Shown here in pieces: positions 35,234 through 45,001 of a stretch of 64,000 nt of DNA. The position numbers were made by a program, and so were the translations under genes. Location: NCBI RefSeq assembly GCF_000005505.3, contig NC_016131.3, forward strand, positions 65,062,355 to 65,126,354, given 5' to 3'. This DNA comes from Brachypodium distachyon (Eukaryota; Streptophyta; Magnoliopsida; Poales; Poaceae). The notes below the pieces were generated by a model. That model was not told the origin of the DNA. It saw only the letters and a program-made list of their open reading frames with translations, and did no database searches. The stretch's first letter is position 1. Each line of letters starts with the position of its first letter.

Positions 35234-35697
35234 GGTAAAACCATGGATTAAGACAAGCCTCGCACCAGGTTCTGGTGTTGTCAAGAAGTAGTTGGAGAAG
35301 AGGTGACTCTTGGTTCTTTCGACTCAAAAGTTCCTGTTTTGGGGGGCCTTTTATTCCTCTTCATTTTCCTTTGCAGTGGTCTGCAGAAATATCTAAACCA
35401 GCTTGGCTTCAATATTGTTGGCTAGCTATGGTTGTACAACCTGCATCGGAAACTCCGGAGATCTTGATGAATCCGTAGCTGCTGCAATTTCTGAAAATGG
35501 TGAGTTTGAGATCGCTAGATGAGAAAGTGTTGTAAAGGTGTGAAATAGTGCATACTCACATTTCATCTTTCAGATGTTGTCGCTGCTGCTGTGTTGTCTG
35601 GAAACAAGAATTTTGAAGGACGTGTGCATGCATTAACCAGAGCAAATTATCTTGCTTCTCCTCCGTTTGTTGTTGCCTATGCCCTCGCTGGCATGTG
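35234..35697 (+). pseudogene. Aconitate hydratase gene fragment
   Basis: Three consecutive exon pieces read as the C-terminal-middle part of plant aconitase: VKPWIKTSLAPGSGVVKK (35234-), then [15 protein letters not shown]...[21 protein letters not shown] (35378-35498), then [20 protein letters not shown] and [17 protein letters not shown] (35575-35695). Aconitase interconverts citrate and isocitrate through a 4Fe-4S cluster; the CTTC motif includes a cluster ligand region. Lesions are a Tyr codon changed to TAG after VVKK, and a 4-nt insertion after FNIVG (GGCTAGCTATGG). Introns are kept (for example 35499-35574), so this is a DNA-level copy. No other exon of the gene is present. Confidence 0.92.
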
Positions 35698-35699
35698 TA

Positions 35700-36660
35700 A
35701 GAGAACAAGCATTTTGTTTCCTCCTGAGGTTTAAAACCTGTGCATATGTAATTTCAAACTAAACTACTTCAAGAAGCGAATCAAGAATGTGATCGTTTAT
35801 ATTGCTACTACTTCAAGAAAAACAATGCGTCATCATTCTTTGAGAATCAGAAGAATCCTTTTCGAGTTTCTGCAATTCATTATCACGAGGAAGCCCACAG
35901 TTACTAAACTAACTGTTCCAAACTTCTTGATTCGCTTCCGTGTCGACCTGCTCGGCAGCAGCTACCGCGGAGAGAGCAAGGGAGATCGACCGGCTCAACG
36001 ACACGGCTAGGGCGGCGACCACAGAGGCGAAGGGTTCGCGATGAGTCTGAGATCGGGGGAGGCGTGCAGTGGAGGAGGGGAGTAGGGGATGGATTTTTTA
36101 TTTTATTTTTTTAAGGAAAGGAGGGAGGGGAAAGAGAAAATCTGGGGACCCAGGGCCGCCGCCGGCGGGGGGGTCTTGTGGACAACAATGTTCAAAATAA
36201 AAATTTGAGCGAAACGAGCAACAATTTAATACTTCTTCTGTCCACTTTTAACGGGAGTACTAGTTTTTGTCACTAGTAACAAGGCAGTCCAGGGAGCTTG
36301 CTTTTTGGACAAGAGAGCCCCCAATTTCTATCTATCCTTCTGTTTCTGACATTCCCAATTTCTTGTTCCTCCAAGCGGCAAGGGCTTCATTCCTTCGAAA
36401 TTTGATTTTCTTCTAATCTTCCACCAACCACCGTCCGACATTGACTGCTACACTGACACCGCACCATCAACGGAGGGGACAATGCCGGGACGCTGTGGCT
36501 CGATTGCCAATACGCCGCCTAAGAAAAAGTCATGATACGTTATGATAGGTATATCCAAAAACCAAAATATGCAACTTCAGAGCTCAATTGTGAAATGGCA
36601 GAAACTAAATTTTCTGGGATTTACTATACTTGTTGAACACAAAGTAATACATATCTAGTA
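35700..36660. other. Gene-free stretch
   Basis: No gene supported. It includes a G-rich stretch at 36120-36180 and a 30-bp relict of small MITE ends at 36229-36260. Confidence 0.5.
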
Positions 36661-36878
36661 CTCCCTCTATACCGGCTTGATTGGTGCCGGCTCTTTTGCA
36701 AAAAGACCTTGCTATTTCCCAAAATCGACTCGCGGTCCATGTTCTACCAGAAATTTCGCGAGAAACCTCCTGTTGTTTTCCGGAATCAGGCTGCGGTCCA
36801 TGTTCTGCAGGTTGATTTCAAAAATTAACAGATTTTTTTGCAAAATAGCTGGCACCAATCAATTCGAAACGGAAGGAG
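36661..36878. mobile_element. MITE of ~218 bp upstream of the PPR gene
   Basis: Inverted ends of ~45 bp (TTGATTGGTGCC...TTTTGCAAAAA left, complement of TTTTTGCAAAATAGCTGGC right), TA on both sides. An internal direct repeat GCGGTCCATGTTCT occurs twice. It ends 158 bp before the PPR start codon, so it may form part of that promoter. Confidence 0.85.
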
Positions 36879-37036
36879 TACCGTTAGATTGAGCTTTTCC
36901 ATAATTATATTGCATATGGTTTTTGGTTGTCAAATTCCGCCACTGTGTCTGCCTACTACTTACTACTCGATCACGCGCCAGCCTGATCGAGAGCGGCCGC
37001 TGCACCTCAAGCACCCAGGCCCCCCATGGATAGCGG

Positions 37037-38827
37037 ATGAAGCTGCCGTCGTGGCTCACCGCCGTGCCGCCGGACCCTCGCGTCTATGGCCACCTCATTC
37101 AGCTTTGCGCGGATTCCGGCCATCTCGCCGCCGGTCAGCAGCTCCACGCCCGCCTCGTTGCCCTGTCCGTGATTCCCTCCAACTTCCTAGCCTCCAAACT
37201 CATCTCCCTCTACTCCAGGACCGCACGCCTGCACGACGCCCGCAGGGTGTTCGACGCCATCCCCCAGCCCAACCTCTTCGCCTGGAACGCCATCCTCATC
37301 GCGCTTTCCCTCCACTCGCCCGAACCCTCTGCGGCTCTTCGCCTTTTTGCTGGCTCCGGCGTATCCCCCGACGAGGTCACGGTCTCCGCGCTCCTCAAGT
37401 CCCTCGCCGCATCAGGGACGGGGCTATCTCCGCTCGTCACCGGGGAGATCCACGCCCTCGCGTTCCTGCGAGGATTTGGCACAGACCTTTTCGTCTCCAA
37501 TGGACTCGTCACCGCGTACGCGAACACCGGGGACATACGCTCTGCTCGCGCTGTGTTCGATGAAATGCCACGCAGGGACGTCGTGTCCTGGAACTCGCTT
37601 ATATCGGCTTGCACCCGTGTAGGGTGCTACCGAGAATGCCTGGAATTATTCAGTGGATTAGTGCGGGCTCGTGCCATTGGTGGTGTTCAGCCAAACAATG
37701 TCACTGTGACAAGCGTGCTGCATTCTTGTGCCCAGCTCAAGGCTGTTGATTTTGGGGTTAATGTGCTCCGGGTTGCCGCTGAGAGCGGTCTTGATATGGA
37801 CATCGCGACGTGGAACTCAGTGGTCGGGTTTTACGCAAAATGTGGGCGGTTGCAGCATGCACGGGAGTTGCTTGAAAGGATGCCTAAGAAAGATACAGTC
37901 AGTTACAGCGCCATGATTACTGGTTACATGAACAATGGGCATGTCGAGGAGGGAATGAGTCTTTTCCGGCAAGCGGATGCTAAAGGCATCAACACGTGGA
38001 ATGCATTGATTTCTGGATTGATTCAAAATGGACGCCAGTCTGATGTTCTTGGATTACTGCATGAAATGATCGGTGCTAGTCTGCTGCCCAATGCAGCTAC
38101 GCTTTCAATTATCATCCCTTCAGTTCCGTTGTTCTCAACTCTACTTGGAGCAAAGCAAGCTCATGGTTATGTGATCAGAAATGATTATGACCAGAGTAAC
38201 AATGTTGTGAGTGCATTGATCGATGCTTACTCAAAGGCTGGATTTCTTGATATGGCCAAGAAGGTGTTTGAATGGGATGAGAATAGAAGCACAATTGTCT
38301 GGACATCGATCATAGCGGCAGTTGCAGCTCATGGAGATGTTGCGGCAGCATTGGGCCTGTTCAATCAGATGGTCCGTGCTGGCACTTGTCCGGATACTGT
38401 AACTTTCACGGTTGTGCTCACTGCATGTGCTCATGTGGGTAAGGTAGCTGAGGCTCGTGAAGTTTTTGACTCCATGCAAACTGTGTTTGGTATCAGTCCA
38501 GTGATGGAGCAGTATGCTTGCATAGCTTCTGTGCTTAGCCGTGCTGGTATGCTTACGGATGCCCTTGAGCTTGTAAACAAGATGCCTTTTGAGCCAAATG
38601 CAAAGGTCTGGGGTGCATTACTTAATGGAGCAGCAGCAGTTGGTGATGTTCAGCTTGGTCGGTTTGCCTTCGATCGACTATTTATGATTGAGCCTAAGAA
38701 CACTGGTAACTACATTGTGATGGCTAATCTGTACTCAAATGCTGGCAAATGGGAAGATGCTGAAATCATAAGGAGCATGCTCTGGGGAGTTGGATTGGAG
38801 AAGGTTCCTGGGTGTAGTTGGACTTGA
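37037..38827 (+). CDS. Pentatricopeptide-repeat protein, PLS/E class, intact
   Basis: Single-exon gene of 596 codons without introns, typical of plant PPR genes. About a dozen tandem PPR units follow residue ~15, recognisable by recurring segments such as NLFAWNAILIALS, DVVSWNSLISACTRVG, DIATWNSVVGFYAKCG, TVSYSAMITGYMNNG, INTWNALISGLIQNG and TIVWTSIIAAVAAHG. The C-terminus is an E-type region (AKVWGALLNGAAAVGDVQLG, GNYIVMANLYSNAGKWEDAE), ending at PGCSWT directly before the stop. PPR proteins bind organellar RNA, and E-class members usually act in C-to-U editing. The order resembles Arabidopsis At2g37310. No E+ or DYW tail is present. No transit peptide is obvious at the N-terminus (MKLPSWLTAVPPDPRVYG). 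It is the parent or intact sister of the pseudogene at 20996. Confidence 0.95.
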   Translation: MKLPSWLTAVPPDPRVYGHLIQLCADSGHLAAGQQLHARLVALSVIPSNFLASKLISLYSRTARLHDARRVFDAIPQPNLFAWNAILIALSLHSPEPSAALRLFAGSGVSPDEVTVSALLKSLAASGTGLSPLVTGEIHALAFLRGFGTDLFVSNGLVTAYANTGDIRSARAVFDEMPRRDVVSWNSLISACTRVGCYRECLELFSGLVRARAIGGVQPNNVTVTSVLHSCAQLKAVDFGVNVLRVAAESGLDMDIATWNSVVGFYAKCGRLQHARELLERMPKKDTVSYSAMITGYMNNGHVEEGMSLFRQADAKGINTWNALISGLIQNGRQSDVLGLLHEMIGASLLPNAATLSIIIPSVPLFSTLLGAKQAHGYVIRNDYDQSNNVVSALIDAYSKAGFLDMAKKVFEWDENRSTIVWTSIIAAVAAHGDVAAALGLFNQMVRAGTCPDTVTFTVVLTACAHVGKVAEAREVFDSMQTVFGISPVMEQYACIASVLSRAGMLTDALELVNKMPFEPNAKVWGALLNGAAAVGDVQLGRFAFDRLFMIEPKNTGNYIVMANLYSNAGKWEDAEIIRSMLWGVGLEKVPGCSWT

Positions 38828-41370
38828 GGGTATCAATAGTCTGCAAGGTTTTCTTGCTGCGGATACATTGGTAACAAAGCGGGCAACAGAAACTTAATTT
38901 AGAGTCGGCAGATTGATTGGGTCGAATTATTGAAAAGATCCTGGCATCAACCTAACTGTTATATGAAGACAAATTATATTGATGACATTCCAATGGATCT
39001 AATAGTTGAGATGTGATTATCAAGCCTGATAGCATACTGGCCTATGGACCACAGTATTCAGCACCTGATTGTGTGCTTGATCATATTGATTTGATTGAAC
39101 AACAAATTCTGGGACGAGAAATTAGTATGAGAATAGGAACCACAACCAATGAGAGCATTGCTTCCATGATATTCTTATCTGAACCTTTTGTACTATAGCT
39201 GACCTTACTCTTGTTATCTTTATTTACTTTTTCAATGATACTGGTTACCAAAGCATGATATTATTTCGTGATCATATTTATTTTTTTGGAAGCAAGAGCA
39301 GTCTAATTTGAGGTTTCAGGATGTGCATGAATCACATGTCCATTACTCCTGGATGAAATAGAGATCAAGGCGCAGAAGATTTACCCTTTTCCGAAGGAAA
39401 AGTTGCTTTAACTACCATAAATCCAATGAATCATGGTTTGCTCTTGAGGCATTAACATGGAAAAGCAAATGTAATTCTTAGGTGTGAGGATCAGATGCAC
39501 CCATGATTCAAATGGTGCATCTGTGTGTGTGTTTGGATTTTTATCAATACGGCAGAATATAGACTGATTCTTGTAAATGTCTGTGAATTTTATGTTTTCC
39601 AAGCATTATTAGAAATACCAGAGTTAGAACTAGAATTGCAAAGAGATAACACAACAAGATCTGTATTTTGGCGCCGCCGTGCGTGTGTATCATTCCACTT
39701 CTCTACTTCCCAGCTCATGAACTCCAAAAGAAGAAAACCACGCAAGCAGCTCTCAGGTCTGTACCCAACTTATTCTGGTGAGTACCAGAAAAGCATGACT
39801 CTTATTTCGTTCTGTGCCCACTGCTCACATGCCAAAACTTCACAGGTCGAAGGTTACAGCGATGTCCACATGCAGTGACCGCCCAAATGAGGCAAGGAGA
39901 TAATGTTACCAGTATCGATTTTGATGAGGTGAATCATCTCACAATCTTGATATGTGGTGGTCCAGCGCATGCTCAAGCCTTGGAGTTCAAGTAAAGGGAA
40001 GTGAGTATAATCACCCCATCACTTTAATCATGTTTTGAAGATAGTTTTTCCTGAAGAAATAGAGATGCAGTGTACAGCTATGCGCTCCCGTTTTTTAATT
40101 AGTAGGAACTAAGAAGCTGCATGGAGGTTGAAGTGGAACACTTAATAATTTGGATCTTAACGTGCACAAGATGTGACAAAGTTACCACACGAGAATAAGC
40201 AACAAGACATGCACATCAGAAGGGACTTCTTTCACCTCATTTTCTTTTTGACATCATATATCCCTACCGTCTGCACATATTTTTTTGAGAATTTTTTAGA
40301 TCCAAACTTGGCCGGTGGTCGTGGGATAATGAATCTTTGGCCATTTGTCGGTTCCTGCACATCTTGATCCATCGAGAATTTCAAAATGGTTTGAATTGTT
40401 TTGGTGGTATTATGCATGCATATACTGATATAATCCTGTGCACGTGATGCAACTCCCAGGTCACGGTAATGAGCAGTCGTAAGAGAAGGCTTTGTGTCCT
40501 TTGCACATTGGCTGTGCACTGATGGAGCGCGGCATATGGGGGCATGGGGCCACGAGATTGGCTTATGTGCGCCTGCATTCACTTGCCGGAGAAGCCCAGC
40601 ATCATGATCGTCCATCAACCCCGGCGGAAAAGCTCCACTGCCAGATGAGGAATGATGGTAGAAGGGATGCCGTAATTATGCCAGGAAAAAGTCTTTGGAC
40701 CGACTGCGGAAATACATGCCGGCCGGTTGACCTCTTTGTGAAATTGGGACAGGACAGGTACAGACTGTCAGTCTCCAACTCCACATCCTGTAGTCTTTTT
40801 TCCATCTACTTTGATCTCTTTATGCTTTAACTGTTTTGACTGGCCAAATCTCTAACCTAGACATCGTGTTAAAGCATTTTTTTACTGTATATTAAAGCTC
40901 CGGCCTAACCATACATGGTGCGAAAACATGCTGCAGCAACAGCACCGTACGGAGCCTGCCATGAACAATGCCCTAGCTTGTCCACCTCCTTCCCATTCGG
41001 GTACATTCATGACTGCTTTTTTAAAACCTGGGTATATTAATGGCCGTTAAGCTCCTGCTAGGTGAGGAATTGTTGTACCAACAGCAGAAGCAGGAGCAGG
41101 AGGGGGAATCAACGGTACATCTTCAGTCTTCACTAACCACACATGCCTTACTATTAGCTTATAGGAGCATCCTCCTCTGATGCTCGTTTGATAGCGCTAA
41201 CTATTGTTTATCAGAGCCACACATGAGACGACAGCTCAAGTGTCATTGTTAACGCGACGGCATGCATCTCGTCGGTTACCTCTCCACTTCAATTCAATTC
41301 AGTAGAAACGCGGCAGAAGCACAGGCAGCTCGTGAGGCACCGCGACAACGACGCCCGAACCCGAAGTGTT
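38828..41370. other. Duplicated 3' flank of the PPR segment, unoccupied hAT site
   Basis: Homologous to 22652-27976 with the hAT removed. The pre-insertion site GGTTGAAG lies at 40126-40133. About 490 bp at 40340-40830 have no counterpart in the other copy. I see no gene here. Confidence 0.85.
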
Positions 41371-42473
41371 TCCCTCCCCACTGTTTTGTCTTTACACACC
41401 GCCCCCAAATTCGTTTTTCTATTTATCTCTGCATAGCAAAACGGACAAGTCGGTGGCTGCGATGCTGCTCGGAGCAGCTGAGGGCTGCTGCTAAAAGCCT
41501 AAAACCCACGAGGAAAAGATAATGCAGCAACATGACACGAATGCGATGGGGCCGAACAGCAGCTGCAGCGGCAGCAAGCGGGATAAATGAACGAACGAGC
41601 AGTGCTGCCCTTCACGTGGCTTCCTTTCTGTTCGCCATTATCTTACCACGTCGCAGATTGCGAGGCCCAAGGTGAAGACCCCACATGATCCCCCCTGTGG
41701 CCATCTCTTTCTTTGTTGTATTAATCCAGTTTTGTTAGACTGTCACTCTGTCAGTGGTGTCATCAGCACATGCTTTACCTGTGCTTTGCAAGTTTCTCTT
41801 AGGTTCGAGCTCGTGTGTGGTACACTGGTACTACTACTGGGCGATTGACTTGACCTTCTTGTTGAGTTGCCTTGGCACTTGGCAGATGCCAGCTGTACGT
41901 TGATTTCGACACAAACTCTCATGTGACGTGTGTGACTAAAAGATGTCATGGTGACATAGTTTTATGGAGTATTTGCAAGACAATACGAAGAGGATGGAAA
42001 TGCCGCCGCCGCCACCACCGTGATGTGAATACGATGGCCGAAGAAGAATGCAAACTACGGTGAAGTGAATGTTCTCGAGAACAAACTACGGTGAAAGTGA
42101 AAGGAGGTGTCTGTCTAGTGACTCCAGAAACGCACCTCACGGGTGGCAGTCACGGGCAGAGCCGGCCACGGTGGTCATCAATTCCTCCGTCAAATCCATG
42201 CCCGTACTAGTGAGGCTCTAGCTAGCGTCAGACGCTTCCCGGCCTCACCACACGCACGCACGCCCCCAAAACAAAACACATAGACACCTTCCGCTTCAAG
42301 CCTCCTCCGAATTCAGCAACCGCCGCGCCCTTGCCCAGCCGAGCTCTCTCAACTCAAAAGCAGAGTGCTAGCAGAAGCGCCTAAAAGCCACCGCCGCCAC
42401 ATGCTGCGGTAGCTAAACAGAAGCACATGCCATTGCCAAGCTCGCGTACGAGATCATAGCCGGGAGGAATTGG
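41371..42473. other. Upstream region of the coiled-coil gene
   Basis: No gene supported. The last ~250 bases are C-rich with a CACGCACGCACG run and probably hold the promoter and leader of the gene at 42474. Confidence 0.45.
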
Positions 42474-44250
42474 ATGGCTGAACCAGCCACGCAATGCAGG
42501 TCGGTCACTAACTCACTATCTGCTAGGATTGCACGTTGCCTTGTTCGATGCTTTCTCCGGTTTCTAGGACTGATTCTTGAATTGTTTACGAGTTTATTCG
42601 CGGATGCCTCTTCTTGGTCTAGGCGCTGTTTCTGTTTCTTGAACTGCGTGTTGAATGGTGGCGTGGGTGGTGATGGGATCCTAGGAGGATATATTCCTGA
42701 CTATACATTTATCTTTCTGCGTTTTTGTGTGGATTGCAGGGGAAATGTGGTGGGCAGCGAGGGTGGTAGTGGTGGTGGGGGCATGAGAACGGTGGAGTGC
42801 CTGAGAGGGCGGCTGCTCGCCGAGAGGGTGGCATCCAAGGCGGCCAAGGAGGAAGCCGACCAGCTTGCCGCCAGGGTACGGCGCCTTCTGCTCTACACGT
42901 TCCGTACCTTCAGTTGCTATTGGTTCGTTAATTGCAGCTTACTTGAACTTCTTGTGCTGTTGATTTGATGCTTGGGTCACAGCTGGAGGAGCTGGAGAAG
43001 AAGCTCTCGGACGAGGTCAAGATCAGGAACAAGGCGGAGAGGAGGCTCAGGAGGGCCATAAAGAGGCTGGAGTCTCTCAAGATTCTGGACGTGGAGCTCT
43101 CCGAGAGCTCCGCCGGGTCGCTGTCCTCCAATGGCGGCTGCTCTTCTTCCAGCCACCATGTGCCGGAGAGGAACGAGAACGACCCTGGCTCGTTGAGCAC
43201 CGTTGATTCCGGCCTTCGCGGCGGCAAGGACAAGGGATGGGACGGCTCCTCGGCCGGCTCGTGCACACAGGTGAACTCCTCCCAGGACGGGAGCTGGTTC
43301 TCGGTTGTGTCCGAGCAATCCGGGTCTGGGCTCTGCAAAGGGGAAACTCGCGTGGATTCTGACGACGCCAAGAACTGCGGTTCCGGCGACAGCGCTGGTG
43401 GTGTTGATGATGGTTCAGAGAGGTACGCACTACGCAGCGTGCAGATTAACAATAGTGGTGCTTTCTTTGGTTAGAAGCAAAACACACTTGATTGATTGCT
43501 GCAGGCGTCATTAGCCTTTTTGCATATGCATTTCCAGTTTTTTCTCTTATAGCTTAGCTTGCGTAGAGTTTTACTTTTCTATGACCAGAACTAGGACAGA
43601 ATTTCATCCTGTTCACGTCTGGCTGCTGCTAGTTCCACAATACTGTATGTTTCCACAATATGGAGGGAACAACGAGCAAAAAGGTTGAGTTTATAGGATA
43701 GAAAAGAAGAGACGGTCGGATTGTCGGCGACGTAGGCCACAGAACACCAGAACGAACCCCACCTGAGAATTTTCCACATCGCCGCAAAATAGATTCTTGA
43801 TGCGTCCATGCGATCTTTTGCAACAGTAGTGTATGCATCGATCCTGTAAGTTTTAACTCCTGAGTCCTGACGGAATGTTTTGTCTGCTGCACCAGGGAGG
43901 AGCAAGAACAACCCGGCGCGTCCAGTGGCTCCTCGAAATCGGAAGATGGGAGCTACCGCGACGAGGCCGACGACAGGCTCGCGTTGGTGCTGGTAGGCGA
44001 CCCACATCACGAAGATGGGTCGACGACGGAGGGCAACACCGACCACAGCAAGGAAGAAGAGAACAACAAGCTGGCCATCGTCCTGGCGGACCCGCAGCCG
44101 CGCCGCGACGCCGAGTCGGGCTCGGGTGGCAACGACGTGCAGTCCGTGCTGCTGGCTCTGCAGCGGGTCAAGGAGCAGCTGCGCTACACCATCCAGAGGA
44201 GGTCGGAGGCGGATGGGCTTGTCACGCACAGGGAGCTCTACGGGCACTGA
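42474..44250 (+). CDS. Coiled-coil, Ser/Glu-rich plant protein of unknown function, 318 aa
   Basis: Four exons: 42474-42499, 42740-42875, 42983-43422 and 43896-44250. Junctions all have GT/AG and keep one frame (957 nt in total). After a Gly-rich start, a strong amphipathic helix runs from MRTVECLRGRLLAERVASKA through DQLAARLEELEKKLSDEV to NKAERRLRRAIKRLESLK, a predicted coiled coil of ~75 residues. The centre is Ser/Gly/Asp-rich and probably disordered. The C-terminus has a short helix (DVQSVLLALQRVKEQLRYTI, then QRRSEADGL). I do not recognise a named family; grasses and other plants have similar short coiled-coil proteins of unknown role. It converges with the MOS11-like gene, with about 750 bp between the two stop codons. 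Confidence 0.88.
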
Positions 44251-45001
44251 ACTGACGCGCCTCGGTGAACTTCTTCCAGTTACTGCCCCCTTCTAGGCTT
44301 CTACCCATGTGTATTTATAGATTGAGGAATATATGTACGAAGCTGAATAAGGCTACCCTTTGTTTGTTCTTTACTGGAGTGGTACCTTTTGCGGTTGTCC
44401 AAAGGAAAGCATTCGATGCACGGATGTGCGTAACTAGCCAATACTAGCAATTACTTGGATCCATACCGTCTCTGGATGGCTATTGCTAGAATGGAAGGTT
44501 TCACGCACTAGATGCGCACGGCACTTCCATTCGCTCAGATGTCGTGCTTCCAGACATGGCATCTGTACATATCATACAGTGCCACGCTGCGTCTGATACG
44601 TACAATACACGCATAAAACTAAAGGAACACAAGGCCATGGCTAAGAAATGTCGTCACTACAAAGAGGGAAGCTGAAGTACAAGTGTCCCCGAACCAAGCA
44701 GCAAACAACAATACGCTGCCCAGCAAGTACAGTAAGGAAGTCATTCAAGTGCTACACAGTAAACAGCGCTCGAAATGGCTCCGACAACATCATGCACTGG
44801 TCTCGTTAGCGTTATACAAACTATGGCTTCACCAAAGTCTCTCGGGGAATACCTGAGACCCTGCAACAAATGGAGTTGATTCTTTCCATGTTATGGGATA
44901 TACATCACAGCATCCAAGACCTTGGCAAGGAAAATAATAATAGTAGTATATGATGATAAGAGCAACATATATAACCTCGCAAACAGCAGGGACTGCTTCC
45001 A
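44251..45001. other. Shared 3' region of two convergent genes
   Basis: Contains the 3' ends of the coiled-coil gene (+) and the MOS11-like gene (-). A minus-strand 3'-UTR intron is possible near 44930-44980. No other gene is seen. Confidence 0.5.

Noticed and set aside
36229..36260. Independent MITE
   Set aside because: Only ~30 bp of facing end-like sequence; too short to call an element.
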